Assembly: GCA_021793155.1 (NCBI GenBank)
Contig: JAJYTF010000003.1
Location: 62,001 to 126,000, forward strand
Direction of reading: 5' to 3'
DNA: 64,000 nucleotides
From: Pseudomonadota bacterium
GTDB lineage: Bacteria; Pseudomonadota; Alphaproteobacteria; Rhodospirillales; Magnetospirillaceae
Shown here: positions 1 to 9,224 of the stretch, in pieces
Position numbering within the stretch: the stretch's first letter is position 1
Layout of the letters: each line of letters opens with the position of its first letter
Program-made: the position numbers and the translations under genes
The notes under the pieces: generated by a model
What the model saw: the letters and a program-made list of their open reading frames with translations, nothing else
Database searches by the model: none
Told to the model about the DNA's origin: nothing

Positions 1-1087
1 CCGTCAAGGCGGCGACCACGGCTTGCATTTCCTCGTCGCGGCCGATGGTGATACGTAGGCTGTCGGGCAGCCCATAGGAATTCATCGCCCGCACGATCAC
101 TCCTTTCGAGCGCAGGAAGGCGTCGGCCGCCGCAGCGTCGCGCCCGCGCTCATCGGGAAAGCGCACTAGCACGAAATTGGCCACGCTGGGCACCACATGG
201 AAGCCGAGATTGATCAGTTCGCCGGACAGCCAAGCCCGCCAATAGTCGTTGTGGCGGCGGGACAATTCGATGAAATCGGCGTCTTCCACCGCGGCCTGCC
301 CGGCAACAAGCGCCGCCGACGACACGTTGAACGGCCCGCGGATGCGGTTGAGCACGTCGGCCACCGCCGCCGGGCAATAGGCCCAGCCGAGGCGCATGCC
401 GCCCATGGCATAGATTTTCGAGAAGGTGCGGGTCATCACCACATTGTCGTGGCCCTCGACCAGCGGCACCCCCGGATCATAGTCGTTGCGGCCGACGAAT
501 TCGGCATAGGCCGCGTCGATCACCAGAAGCACGTCGTCCGGCAAACCGCGGCGCAGCCGCGCCATTTCCTCGGTCGGCAGATAGGTGCCGGTGGGATTGT
601 TCGGGTTGGCCAGGAAAACCATGCGCGTGTGCGGCGTCACCGCGGCCAGCAGGTTGTCCACCGAGGCGACCAGGTCATTTTCCTCGGCGACCACCGGCGT
701 CGCTCCACAAGCCTTGGCGGCAATCGGGTAAATGAGGAAGCCGTGGCGGCTGTACAGCACCTCGTCGCCGGGCCCGGCATAGGCGCGGACCAGGAGTTGC
801 AGCAGTTCGTCGGAGCCGGCGCCGCAAACGATCCGCTCGGCATCCAGCCCGTAACGCCCGGCCAGCGCGTGGCGAAGGCCGACGGCATGGCCGTCGGGAT
901 AGCGGTGCATGTTGGACGCCATGGCCCGCAGCGCGGCCACCGCCTTGGGGCTGGGCCCAAGGGCGCCTTCGTTGGACGACAGCTTGATCACGCGGCTTAC
1001 GCCGGCCACCTTGGAGGCACCGCCGACATAGGGGCTGATGTCCAGGATGCCGGGACGGGGTGTGGGAGAAACCATGGCGGCCGTCAT
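1..1087 (-). CDS. hisC: Histidinol-phosphate aminotransferase, C-terminus cut by window edge
   Basis: PLP-dependent class I/II aminotransferase that converts imidazole-acetol phosphate and glutamate to histidinol phosphate in histidine synthesis; in alphaproteobacteria it often also serves aromatic amino acid transamination. The translation shows the NPNNPTGT motif, an IDAAYAEF segment and the Schiff-base lysine in TFSKIYAMGG (about K224), with RLGWAY following. About 362 residues are visible and no stop is reached before base 1. The ATG at 1087 overlaps the TGA of the upstream chorismate mutase gene (ATGA), so the two are probably translationally coupled. That pairing fits a role in Phe/Tyr as well as His synthesis; substrate preference cannot be read from sequence. 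Confidence 0.93.
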   Translation of the reverse strand, partial: MTAAMVSPTPRPGILDISPYVGGASKVAGVSRVIKLSSNEGALGPSPKAVAALRAMASNMHRYPDGHAVGLRHALAGRYGLDAERIVCGAGSDELLQLLVRAYAGPGDEVLYSRHGFLIYPIAAKACGATPVVAEENDLVASVDNLLAAVTPHTRMVFLANPNNPTGTYLPTEEMARLRRGLPDDVLLVIDAAYAEFVGRNDYDPGVPLVEGHDNVVMTRTFSKIYAMGGMRLGWAYCPAAVADVLNRIRGPFNVSSAALVAGQAAVEDADFIELSRRHNDYWRAWLSGELINLGFHVVPSVANFVLVRFPDERGRDAAAADAFLRSKGVIVRAMNSYGLPDSLRITIGRDEEMQAVVAALT

Positions 1088-1944
1088 TCACTCAAGTCTT
1101 CGGGACCGAACGGTACGGCGTAGCCGCCCAGCACCACCGCCCGCAACACCGGTTCCTTGCGTTCGATCAGCCGGGCGATGCGCCGGTCGTCGCTGCTCAG
1201 ATGGCCCGAGATTTCGGTGAGGTGCAGCCAGTTGTCGTCGGCCCGCTGGGTGGCGGCGAGAAGAGTCGGCTCGATTCCCGCCGCGCCCAGGACCGAGCGC
1301 AGGCGGGCGCGACTGATGTCGGGAGTGGTCTCCAACGCCAGCCAGGTGCGGTCGTAGCCGGTCGCCTGCGGGGCCGCCCGGGCGATGGCCAGGGCCTCGA
1401 CGCCGTCGCCACGCCCTGGTCCGGGGCCGGCGAACGGCAGGCGCGCGACGATCCTGGGTAGCACGGCGCTATCGCCCATTAGGCTGATCCACCAGGCCTC
1501 GACGTCTTCGCGGTCAGGCATCGGCACGATGCCGACCCCGGCGCTGCCTTCTGCCACCGCATGCACCACCTGGCCACAGGATCGGAGCGCCGCAGTCTGG
1601 GTGTAGGCGCCATAATGGTCGCGGGCCAGTTCCAGATAGCCGGTGCCGCGCTCGGGCATGTAGACCGCCACGACGAGCGGGCCCTGCACGGCCACCATGC
1701 CGGCGATCAGCTCACGCCACAGGCGCACCAGCGAGGTCTTGGGAAAGCGCCCTTGATGGCGGGCCACCAGACGGCGCAGGATTTCCGCCTCGCGGCCCGG
1801 CGACAATTGCGGAAGGTTGGATTGGCCCTTGAGCGCCCCAACCTGCTCGACGACCGAGGCGCGCCGCATCAGCAGGTCGTGGATGGAATCGTCGATGCGG
1901 TCGATTTCTTGGCGAAGCGTCTCCAGGGACGTAGTACTGGCCAT
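1084..1944 (-). CDS. Chorismate mutase (AroQ type) with prephenate-dehydratase-like C-terminal domain
   Basis: About 286 residues. Residues 1-90 form an AroQ-type helical chorismate mutase domain (LRQEIDRIDDSIHDLL, then a Q-x-R-rich region), which converts chorismate to prephenate. The rest (VVAVYMPERGTG, then AVAEGSAGVGIVPMPD) resembles the binding fold of prephenate dehydratase, but the TRF catalytic signature is not visible, so this half may be regulatory or degenerate. The ATG at 1944 is chosen because the domain starts there; an in-frame extension to 1989 runs into the repeat at 1973. It overlaps hisC by ATGA. Function of the first domain is well supported; that of the second is inference. 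Confidence 0.82.
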   Translation of the reverse strand: MASTTSLETLRQEIDRIDDSIHDLLMRRASVVEQVGALKGQSNLPQLSPGREAEILRRLVARHQGRFPKTSLVRLWRELIAGMVAVQGPLVVAVYMPERGTGYLELARDHYGAYTQTAALRSCGQVVHAVAEGSAGVGIVPMPDREDVEAWWISLMGDSAVLPRIVARLPFAGPGPGRGDGVEALAIARAAPQATGYDRTWLALETTPDISRARLRSVLGAAGIEPTLLAATQRADDNWLHLTEISGHLSSDDRRIARLIERKEPVLRAVVLGGYAVPFGPEDLSE

Positions 1945-1972
1945 GTTCTGATCCAATGGGTGCCGGGGAGCG

Positions 1973-2195
1973 CTAGTGCCCTGACGCAAACTGATGAGTC
2001 CGTATGCGTCAGGGCACTAGCATTGGTGTTGCCCCTCGCCGGGCGGGACCATCCGACCCCTTGGCCGCGCCCTCAATGGGCTCTGTCGCTTACCGGCCGC
2101 CATTGAGGCGGCGGCCAAGGGGCCGGAGGTCCCGCCCGGCGAGGGGCTATGATAGATCGAATGCCCTGAACCATTCGAATGGTTCAGGGCACTAG
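1973..2195. repeat. Large palindromic element, hairpin-core-hairpin, CTAG ends (copy 1 of family II)
   Basis: A 223-bp structured non-coding element between the chorismate mutase gene and recX. The left end is a perfect hairpin with 16-bp arms at 1973-1988 and 2005-2020 (CTAGTGCCCTGACGCA). The core has perfect 20-bp arms at 2031-2050 and 2128-2147, with further paired blocks inside (2057-2068 with 2111-2122; 2071-2079 with 2100-2108). The right end is a hairpin at 2162-2191 closed by CTAG at 2192-2195. The core block with CCATTGAGGC, GCGGCCAAG and CCCGGCGAGGGGC recurs at 17955-18006 and, inverted, at 29072-29120. No coding sequence is supported in 1945-2242. It looks like a non-autonomous mobile repeat. 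Confidence 0.85.
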
Positions 2196-2242
2196 TAGTA
2201 GCCGAAGCGGCGACGGAAGCAAAGCAAAGCGATTGCCTTGAA

Positions 2243-2782
2243 TCACCGTCCCTCGCCATCCACCACGGCCCGGGCGACATCGAAAGAAAAGCCGGCGCGG
2301 CCCAGGCAGGCAATATCGCGGCTGCGCTGATCGGCCCGCATCTCGGGCGGACGGTAGGGTCCCAGCCGGCGGCGGCGTGCATAGGCGTGGGCGGCGGCCA
2401 GGTCGGGGTCCTCGTCGCCATCGGATTCGGCCCGCAACCCCGCCACAGCCGCCTCGACCACTTCGGTGGCGACGCCGCGTGCAGACAGGTGCTGGCGAAT
2501 GACCCTGGCCGAACTGCCCCGGCGGAACAGGCTGCGGCTCCTTGCCTCGGCATAAATCCGGTCGTCGAGCAGACCCGACGCCTGGTAACGGGCGACCAGA
2601 CGGTCGACCAGAGCGGCCCCCTCGGCCGGGTCGTCGCCCCAGTGGCGCGCCGCCCGTTCGACCCTTCGCATCAGCACACGCCGCAGGTTTTCGGCCGAGG
2701 ACGCGAACCGCTCGAGATAGAACAGCGCTGCCGCTTCCAGGCCGGCCGCAGAGACGCGCCGCGGGGGGCGCAACTTGCTCAT
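2243..2782 (-). CDS. recX: Regulatory protein RecX
   Basis: About 179 residues, of the helical-repeat RecX family that binds RecA filaments and limits recombinase activity. Visible features are LEAAALFYLERFASSAENLRRVLMRR at the N-terminus, a central GLLDDRIYAEA block and RRGSSARVIRQHLSARGV, all typical of RecX triple-helix repeats. The ATG at 2782 has AAAGGA five to six bases upstream. recA is not next to it here, which is common in alphaproteobacteria. The gene ends about 48 bp from the palindromic element at 1973-2195. Confidence 0.88.
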   Translation of the reverse strand: MSKLRPPRRVSAAGLEAAALFYLERFASSAENLRRVLMRRVERAARHWGDDPAEGAALVDRLVARYQASGLLDDRIYAEARSRSLFRRGSSARVIRQHLSARGVATEVVEAAVAGLRAESDGDEDPDLAAAHAYARRRRLGPYRPPEMRADQRSRDIACLGRAGFSFDVARAVVDGEGR

Positions 2783-3011
2783 GTCGATCCTTTCCAGGTT
2801 TCAAGGAGGCCGGGTTCGGCCTCTGGCCGCTCACTCACGGAATCGAGAATGCCCTGGTTTCCGGTTCTTTTCCACCGGCTGCGCCATTTCACTGACGAGC
2901 CAAAGGCCTGATTTTGCCCTTCGCCGCGCCGCTTCATTTCGGAATTGCTGCGCCACCGGATGCGCCGTGCCCCTTGCTTCGCATCCTTGGAATGTGCAAA
3001 TTCCTGCCGCC

Positions 3012-3848
3012 ATGAACCGCCCCCCCCTCACCGGCAACGACATGCCGAACACCGCCCCCCTCCCCGACCCGCGCCGCCTCGGCTCGGTCAACTGGCTCGG
3101 CCTGTGGACTCTGACGGCGAAGGAGGTGCGCCGCTTCCTCAAGGTCTATTTCCAGACCATCGTGGCGCCCGTGGTGACCACGCTGCTGTTCCTCGCCATC
3201 TTCGTCCTGGCCATCGGCCGCAGCTCGGTGCAGGTGGGCGGCCTGCCCTTCGCCGAATTCCTGGCTCCCGGCCTGATCATGATGGCCATCACCCAGAACG
3301 CGTTCGCCAATACGTCGTCCTCGCTGATCATATCCAAGGTGCAGGGCAACATCGTCGACGTGCTGATGCCGCCCTTGTCGCCGCTGGAACAGACCCTGGC
3401 CTTCGCCCTGGGTGGCGTCGCCCGTGGCCTGGTGGTGGGGTTGGTGGTCACCGCCGTGATGGCGGCGTTCGTCCACCTTACCGTAGCCCACCCGGCGATG
3501 GCGCTGTACCACGCCGTCATGGGTTCGCTGATGCTGTCGCTGCTGGGAATGATCGGCGGCATCTGGGCCGACAAGTTCGACCACATGGCGGCGGTGACCA
3601 ATTTTATCGTGACGCCGCTATCCTTCCTCTCCGGCACCTTTTATTCTATCGAGCGGCTGCCCGAGACCTTTCGGCTATTGGCCCAGGCCAACCCTTTCTT
3701 CTACATGATCGACGGCTTTCGCTACGGCTTCATCGACCATGCCGATGGCGGCCTGGCCTCGGGCGCGGCAGTGGTCGGGCTGGTCAATCTCGGCCTCGCC
3801 TTCCTTGCCTATCGCATGTTCAAGACCGGGTACAAGCTTAAGGCTTGA
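3012..3848 (+). CDS. ABC-2 type transporter permease
   Basis: About 278 residues with an N-terminal cytoplasmic stretch and six likely membrane segments (for example TIVAPVVTTLLFLAIFVLAI and VTNFIVTPLSFLSGTFYS). The PLSFLSGTFYSI and ANPFFYMIDGFRYGF blocks are typical of ABC-2 permeases of the NodJ/DrrB type that export polysaccharides, lipids or drugs. The start at 3012 is tentative because no clear ribosome site is visible; ATG 3042 is an alternative. No ATP-binding subunit gene adjoins it, so its partner must lie elsewhere. It is followed after 131 bp by argD. Substrate unknown. Confidence 0.82.
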   Translation: MNRPPLTGNDMPNTAPLPDPRRLGSVNWLGLWTLTAKEVRRFLKVYFQTIVAPVVTTLLFLAIFVLAIGRSSVQVGGLPFAEFLAPGLIMMAITQNAFANTSSSLIISKVQGNIVDVLMPPLSPLEQTLAFALGGVARGLVVGLVVTAVMAAFVHLTVAHPAMALYHAVMGSLMLSLLGMIGGIWADKFDHMAAVTNFIVTPLSFLSGTFYSIERLPETFRLLAQANPFFYMIDGFRYGFIDHADGGLASGAAVVGLVNLGLAFLAYRMFKTGYKLKA

Positions 3849-3979
3849 GCAGTGAGCCCGCATGCGGACTAAATCCGTCGACGTTGACTTTTCTCAAAAA
3901 GGGGCAGATATTCTGCCGCTTTCCATGAGCGCGGTGCCCATTTTGGCCGCCCATCGCTTGCGTTCAGGAGAGGAATTTC

Positions 3980-5152
3980 GTGATCCCTGCCGTCATGCCA
4001 ACCTATGCGCGCGCCGACATCGTCTTCGAACGGGGCGAAGGGGTGTATCTGTACGCGACGGACGGCCGACGATACCTGGATTTCGGTGCCGGCGTGGCGG
4101 TCAACTCCCTTGGCCACGCCCATCCGCATCTGGTGGGCGCTCTGAAGGCTCAGGCTGAAAAGCTTTGGCATTGCTCGAACCTTTATCGTGTGGCCGGGCA
4201 GGAAAAGGTGGCGCGGCGGCTGATCGAAAACAGCTTCGCCGACACGGTTTTCTTCTGTAATTCCGGTGCCGAGGCGATGGAGGGCGTGATCAAGGTGATG
4301 CGCAAGTATCACCATGCCGCCGGCAATCCGCAGCGCAACCGCATCATCGTCGCCGAGGGCGCCTTCCACGGCCGCACCCTGGCGACGCTGGCCGCCGGTG
4401 GGCAGGCGAAGCATCTCAAGGGCTTCGACCCGATGATGGAGGGCTTCGACCGCGTCGCCTTCGGCAATCTCAACGAGCTGCGCAACGCCGTCGGACCGGC
4501 CACCGCCGGCATCCTGGTCGAACCGATCCAGGGCGAAGGCGGCATCCGCCCGGCCTCCATGGACTATCTTCGGGGATTGCGCACCGTCGCCGACGAGTTC
4601 GGGCTTCTGCTCGGCTTCGACGAAGTGCAGACCGGCAACGGCCGTACCGGCAAGCTGTTCGCCTATGAATGGGCCGGCATCACCCCCGACGTCATGGGGA
4701 CTGCCAAGGGTCTCGGCGGCGGCTTTCCGGTGGGCGCCATCCTGGCCACCGCCAAAGCCGCTTCGGGCATGACGGCGGGAACGCACGGCAGCACCTTCGG
4801 CGGCAACCCGCTGGCCATGGCGGTGGTCGACGCGGTGCTCGACCTGCTGCTGGCCGACGGCTTCCTTGAGCATGTCCGGCAGATGGGCAAGCTTTTGTGG
4901 GACGAACTGGGCAAACTGGTCGACCGCCACCCGGCCAAGATTGCAGAGCGGCGGGGTGCCGGCCTGATGCTGGGCCTGAAATGCCGGATGCCGAACGCCG
5001 ATCTGGTCAAGGCGGCGATGGATGGCGGCCTGTTGCTGGTCGCCGCCGGGGACAACACGGTCCGCCTGGTGCCGCCCTTGATCGTCGAGCCGACCCACAT
5101 CGCTGAAGCCGTCGAGGTCCTCGACCGCAGCCTCGCTCAGTTGGCGGCCTGA
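3980..5152 (+). CDS. argD: Acetylornithine aminotransferase
   Basis: About 390 residues, class III PLP aminotransferase converting N-acetylglutamate semialdehyde to N-acetylornithine in arginine synthesis (it may also act on succinyl-diaminopimelate). Motifs: [39 protein letters not shown], and the PLP lysine in [15 protein letters not shown] (about K243), then HGSTFGGNP. It starts with GTG at 3980 behind AGGAGAGG. argF begins two bases after its stop and hslO overlaps argF, giving the compact argD-argF-hslO order typical of Rhodospirillales. Confidence 0.95.
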   Translation: MIPAVMPTYARADIVFERGEGVYLYATDGRRYLDFGAGVAVNSLGHAHPHLVGALKAQAEKLWHCSNLYRVAGQEKVARRLIENSFADTVFFCNSGAEAMEGVIKVMRKYHHAAGNPQRNRIIVAEGAFHGRTLATLAAGGQAKHLKGFDPMMEGFDRVAFGNLNELRNAVGPATAGILVEPIQGEGGIRPASMDYLRGLRTVADEFGLLLGFDEVQTGNGRTGKLFAYEWAGITPDVMGTAKGLGGGFPVGAILATAKAASGMTAGTHGSTFGGNPLAMAVVDAVLDLLLADGFLEHVRQMGKLLWDELGKLVDRHPAKIAERRGAGLMLGLKCRMPNADLVKAAMDGGLLLVAAGDNTVRLVPPLIVEPTHIAEAVEVLDRSLAQLAA

Positions 5153-5154
5153 AA

Positions 5155-6060
5155 ATGACGGCGCCGCGGCACTTCCTGGACCTGAACCGATTCGATTCGA
5201 CTGTTCTTCGGCGAATCATCGATTTGGGCAAGGCCTTCAAGCAGGGAGAAACGGAATTCGGCCGCCGCCCGCTCGAAGGCCGCGTACTGGCGATGATCTT
5301 TGAGAAGCCCTCGACTCGCACCCGTGTCTCGTTCGAGGCCGGTATGCGCCAGTTGGGCGGCGATGTCATCGTGCTCACCCATCACGACACCCAGTTGGGG
5401 CGCGGCGAAACCATCGCCGATACCGCCCGCGTGCTGTCCCGTTATGTCGACGCCATCATGATCCGCACCAACGACCCGCGGAAACTCGAGGAATTGTCGA
5501 CCTATGCGACGGTGCCGGTAATCAACGGCCTGACCGACACCTCCCACCCCTGCCAGGTGATGGCCGACGTGATGACCTATGAGGAGCATCGCGGACCTCT
5601 GGCCGGCAAGACCGTCACCTGGTGTGGCGACGGCAACAACGTGGCCAACAGCTGGATCCAGGCCGCGGCCCAATTCGATTTCACCATGCGCCTGGCCTGC
5701 CCGGGCAGCCTGATGCCCTCCGACGAGGCAGTCTCCTGGGCGCGCGGCAAGGGTGCAATCATCGAATTAGGGACTGATCCTGTATTGGCGGTCACGGGCG
5801 CCGACTGCGTGTTGACCGACACTTGGCTGTCCATGGGCTGCCAGGACAAGAACCGGCACTCCTTGCTGGCGCCCTACCAGATCAACGAAGGACTGATGGC
5901 ACTGGCCAAGCCGGATGCCGTCTTCATGCACTGCCTGCCGGCCCATCGCGGCGAGGAGGTCACCGACCCGGTGATCGACGGACCCCAGTCATTGGTATGG
6001 GACGAGGCGGAAAACCGCTTGCATGTGCAGAAAGGCATCCTCACCTGGTGCCTGTTGTGA
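5155..6060 (+). CDS. argF: Ornithine carbamoyltransferase
   Basis: About 301 residues, catalysing ornithine plus carbamoyl phosphate to citrulline. The carbamoyl phosphate site STRTR, the HPCQ motif, the ornithine-binding DTWLSMG and the catalytic [12 protein letters not shown] motif are all intact. Length is typical. It follows argD by two bases and its TGA overlaps the GTG start of hslO (GTGA), so the three genes are probably one transcript with coupled translation. Confidence 0.96.
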   Translation: MTAPRHFLDLNRFDSTVLRRIIDLGKAFKQGETEFGRRPLEGRVLAMIFEKPSTRTRVSFEAGMRQLGGDVIVLTHHDTQLGRGETIADTARVLSRYVDAIMIRTNDPRKLEELSTYATVPVINGLTDTSHPCQVMADVMTYEEHRGPLAGKTVTWCGDGNNVANSWIQAAAQFDFTMRLACPGSLMPSDEAVSWARGKGAIIELGTDPVLAVTGADCVLTDTWLSMGCQDKNRHSLLAPYQINEGLMALAKPDAVFMHCLPAHRGEEVTDPVIDGPQSLVWDEAENRLHVQKGILTWCLL

Positions 6061-6971
6061 GTTCATCCGGAAGCGATTTTCTTCTTCCATTCCTGATCGA
6101 TGCCGGCGCCATTCGCGGGCGCGTGGTACGTCTTGGCCCCGCACTGAACGCCATCCTCGAAGGGCATGCCTATCCCTTGCCGGTGGCGGCCCGTCTGGCC
6201 GAGACCTTGGCGCTCGCGGCCGCACTGGCCGGGGCCCTCAAGTTCGACGGGGTCTTCACCCTGCAATTGCAGACCGACGGTCCGATCTCCCTGGTGGTCG
6301 CCGACGTCACCAGCACGGGCAATCTGCGGGGCTACGCCCGGTTCGATGCCGAGCGACTGACCCAGGCCGAGGCCGCCGAGGGCCAGCCGGTTCCGCGATA
6401 TCTGGGGTCGGGCTTTCTTGCCTTCACCGTCGACCAGGGCCCCGAAACCGACCGTTATCAGGGGATCGTCGAATTGGCCGGTGACACCCTGGACCAATGC
6501 GTCCGGCAATATTTCCGCCAGTCCGAGCAGATCGACACCGCCTTCAAGCTGGCCCTCCGACCGCCGGCCGACGGAGTCGGCTGGCAGGCCGCCGCAGTGA
6601 TGATCCAGAGGATGCCGACCGGCCCGTTCAGCCCCATCTACACCGCCGAGGAAGCCGCCGAGGCCTGGAACCGGGCGGCGGTCCTGCTGGAAAGCGCCAC
6701 GCCGGGGGAATTGTTCGATCCCCGCTTGCCGGCCGAACGCCTGCTATATCGCCTTTATCACGCCGAAGGCCTGCAGACCCACGAGGTCCGTGGCTTGCAC
6801 GCCCGCTGCCGCTGCTCAGCCGAGCGGGTGGCTGGCACCCTGCGCTCGTTTCCCCGCACCGAAATCGAGTCGATGAAGGACGAGAGCGGCGCGGTCGTGG
6901 TGGTCTGCGAGTTCTGCAAAACACGGTATGTTTTCACCGATGGGGACCTTGGACGGCTTTACGGTTCTTGA
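6057..6971 (+). CDS. hslO: Redox-regulated holdase chaperone Hsp33
   Basis: About 304 residues. Hsp33 is a cytoplasmic chaperone switched on by oxidation of a zinc-bound four-cysteine centre. The C-terminus carries that centre as CRC (in [11 protein letters not shown]) and CEFC (in [11 protein letters not shown]). The N-terminal part contains [14 protein letters not shown] and [19 protein letters not shown], typical of the substrate-binding domain. The GTG start at 6057 overlaps the argF stop. Placement with argDF is a lineage-specific linkage and says nothing about a joint function. Confidence 0.94.
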   Translation: MSSSGSDFLLPFLIDAGAIRGRVVRLGPALNAILEGHAYPLPVAARLAETLALAAALAGALKFDGVFTLQLQTDGPISLVVADVTSTGNLRGYARFDAERLTQAEAAEGQPVPRYLGSGFLAFTVDQGPETDRYQGIVELAGDTLDQCVRQYFRQSEQIDTAFKLALRPPADGVGWQAAAVMIQRMPTGPFSPIYTAEEAAEAWNRAAVLLESATPGELFDPRLPAERLLYRLYHAEGLQTHEVRGLHARCRCSAERVAGTLRSFPRTEIESMKDESGAVVVVCEFCKTRYVFTDGDLGRLYGS

Positions 6972-7040
6972 CCGCCACCACGGGGATGCCACAATCGCGC
7001 GCGAACATCCCGCCGTCTACCTACCAGCGAGACTGCCACC

Positions 7041-7634
7041 ATGATTACGCGCCGACTTGCCCTCGTTTTCGGTCTTGGGCTGACTCTCGCCGCCTGTTCC
7101 GGCGTCAATCCGCCAAGGCAGCACCTCCCCGAGATCACGTTCCGCGATCAGCCGCCGTTCCAGCTCAACGTTGGCCGCGTCGAGGTCGTATCCCAGTATC
7201 AGGCTCCGGCTGAACCGCCCCATATCGAATACGATATGCCGGTATCGCCCGAGAACGCCATCAAGCGCTGGGTCCAGGACCGCCTGAAACCGGTGGGGCG
7301 CAGCGGCGTCCTGCGGGTGGTGATCCGCAAGGCTTCCGCCACCGAGACACCGCTGAAGACGGATCAGGGCGTGAAAAGCGTCTTCGAGAAGCAGCAGGTG
7401 GCCCGGGTTGACATGGCCATCGACGTCGCCCTGCAGATTTTGGATGAGCACCAGTTCGTCACATCCGAGGTGTCGGCCAAGATCGAGCGCAACCGTACCG
7501 AGCCCGAGGGCATGACCTTGGACCAGCGCGACAAGATGCTCTACGACATGGTGGTCGACCTGATGAAGGGCTTCAACAGCGACATCGATCCGAACATCCG
7601 CAATACCTTCGGGCCCTGGCTGGGAGCGCAGTAA
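7041..7634 (+). CDS. Predicted lipoprotein of unknown function
   Basis: About 197 residues. The N-terminus is a lipoprotein signal (positively charged start, hydrophobic stretch, lipobox LAAC with Cys at about 19). The remainder is a soluble alpha/beta domain with no motif I recognise; similar unassigned lipoproteins occur next to hslO in related genomes as far as I recall, which is not checked here. It lies 69 bp after hslO and is followed by the nested dyad and tandem repeat at 7658-7749. Confidence 0.75.
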   Translation: MITRRLALVFGLGLTLAACSGVNPPRQHLPEITFRDQPPFQLNVGRVEVVSQYQAPAEPPHIEYDMPVSPENAIKRWVQDRLKPVGRSGVLRVVIRKASATETPLKTDQGVKSVFEKQQVARVDMAIDVALQILDEHQFVTSEVSAKIERNRTEPEGMTLDQRDKMLYDMVVDLMKGFNSDIDPNIRNTFGPWLGAQ

Positions 7635-7657
7635 GCAGGAAGGAAATATTTACGATC

Positions 7658-7749
7658 GAGGCACGAAGAGAACAGACAATAACTATTGTCGGATTCTCTA
7701 GACATATATGGATTCTTCGTGCCTCTATATATGGATTCTTCGTGCCTCT
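7658..7749. repeat. Nested inverted repeat plus perfect 23-bp tandem duplication
   Basis: The outer arms GAGGCACGAAGA (7658-7669) and TCTTCGTGCCTC (7714-7725) are exact inverses. Between them sits an inner dyad, GACAATA (7675-7681) with TATTGTC (7684-7690). The right arm is contained in a 23-bp unit (7704-7726) that is exactly duplicated in tandem at 7727-7749. The whole lies between two convergent genes (lipoprotein and trkH), so a bidirectional terminator is possible, although no T-tract is evident. Confidence 0.75.
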
Positions 7750-7767
7750 GTGGTGACCAACCTTTTT

Positions 7768-9219
7768 TCAGGGCTTCCAGAACGACGGGGAAAAGACCGC
7801 CAGCACGACGAACATTTCCAGGCGGCCGAAAATCATGGCTGCGGCGAGCAGCCATTTCGCCGCATCTGGCACCGTGGCGTAACCGGCCATGGGCCCGACC
7901 GACGGTGTCAGGCCCGGGCCGAGATTGGCCAGCGCTGACGCCGCAGCCGAGATCGACGAGAGGAAGTCCAGACCGACCAGGCCCAGCGCCATGGACAGCA
8001 GGGCGAAGGACAGGGTGTAGACGAACAGGAAGCCGAGCACCGATTCGGCGACCACGTCGGGCACGGGCCGCCGTTCATATTGCGTCACCAGGACGGCATG
8101 GGGCCTCAGCAGCCGCGTCAATTGCAGGCGCGCCGTCGCGTAAAGGATCTGCAGCCGGAACACTTTGAGCCCACCGGCGGTCGAGCCGGCACAGCCGCCG
8201 ATCAGACCCAGGAGGAACAGGACGGCGGTGGGAAACCCCGCCCATTGCCCCCAATCGAGGGTGGCGAAGCCGGTCCCGGTCATCACGCTGGCCGCGGTGA
8301 AGATGCCGTGCCGCAGTGCCGGCAGTGGTTTGACGTTCGTCTCGACGATGATCCACCCCGACATCGCCAGTGCCGCCGCCGCCATGATCGTCAGGTACCA
8401 TCGCAACTGCGTGTTCTGCAGCGCCAGCCGCCAGCGGCGCTGCAGAACCTGGAAATAAATGCCAAAGGGGGCGCCGCCCAGAACCATACCCAGCAGGACC
8501 ACCCAGTCGACGGCCGGGTCGTGCCAATGACCGATGGAGCCGTCCGAGGTTGAGAAACCTCCGCATGAGATGGTCGACATGGCTTGCAGAAGGGCGGGAA
8601 AGCGGCTCAATCCCGCCGCCCACAACAACAAGGTGAGCAGCAGTGTGAGGCCGGCGTAAATGGCCAGCAGACCTGCCGCGAGGCGCGCCAGCCGGGGCGT
8701 CAGATGCTCGTCGGCGCGGCTGGTCTCCAGGCGAAAGATCTGCATGCCGCCGATATTCAGCGCGGGCAGCACCGCCACCGCCATCACCAGGAAGCCCATG
8801 CCGCCCAACCACTGCAGCAAGGCGCGCCACAGCAGGATGCCGGGCGGCGCGGCATCGAGCCCGCGCAACACGGTGGCGTTGGTCGTCGTGACGCCGCTGA
8901 CCGCCTCGAACAGGGCGTCGGTGGCCGACAGGTGCAGGCCGAAGGTGAATGGCATAGCCGCGGCACAGCTGACAACCACCCAGCCGACCAAGGTCAGCAG
9001 GAAGATCTGCCGCACCGAGAACTGGGCTGCCCGCGCTCCGCGGTTCGCCGTCATCAGCAGCTGGCCGAAAAAGAAAGTGACGGCGGCTGAGGCGGCGAAA
9101 ACCAGCCATTCCTCTTCGCCATGGACGACATCGACCGCTGCTGGCAGGCACATGGCCAAAGCCACCACCGACAGCAACCCACCGGTAACCAGCAAGACGG
9201 GGCGGCAAAGTTCGAACAT
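7768..9219 (-). CDS. trkH: TrkH family potassium uptake protein (second of a tandem pair)
   Basis: About 483 residues of a K+-translocating membrane subunit with four pore-like repeats and about ten membrane segments. Selectivity-filter-like blocks are visible: SGVTTTNATVL, STISCGGFSTSD, TGTGFATLD and ANLGPGLTPSVG. GGCAGSTAGGLKVFR is typical of TrkH. The ATG at 9219 is preceded by GGAG at eight bases. It begins five bases after the stop of the upstream paralogue. The cytoplasmic partner TrkA is not in the window. Confidence 0.92.
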   Translation of the reverse strand: MFELCRPVLLVTGGLLSVVALAMCLPAAVDVVHGEEEWLVFAASAAVTFFFGQLLMTANRGARAAQFSVRQIFLLTLVGWVVVSCAAAMPFTFGLHLSATDALFEAVSGVTTTNATVLRGLDAAPPGILLWRALLQWLGGMGFLVMAVAVLPALNIGGMQIFRLETSRADEHLTPRLARLAAGLLAIYAGLTLLLTLLLWAAGLSRFPALLQAMSTISCGGFSTSDGSIGHWHDPAVDWVVLLGMVLGGAPFGIYFQVLQRRWRLALQNTQLRWYLTIMAAAALAMSGWIIVETNVKPLPALRHGIFTAASVMTGTGFATLDWGQWAGFPTAVLFLLGLIGGCAGSTAGGLKVFRLQILYATARLQLTRLLRPHAVLVTQYERRPVPDVVAESVLGFLFVYTLSFALLSMALGLVGLDFLSSISAAASALANLGPGLTPSVGPMAGYATVPDAAKWLLAAAMIFGRLEMFVVLAVFSPSFWKP

Positions 9220-9224
9220 CGGGC

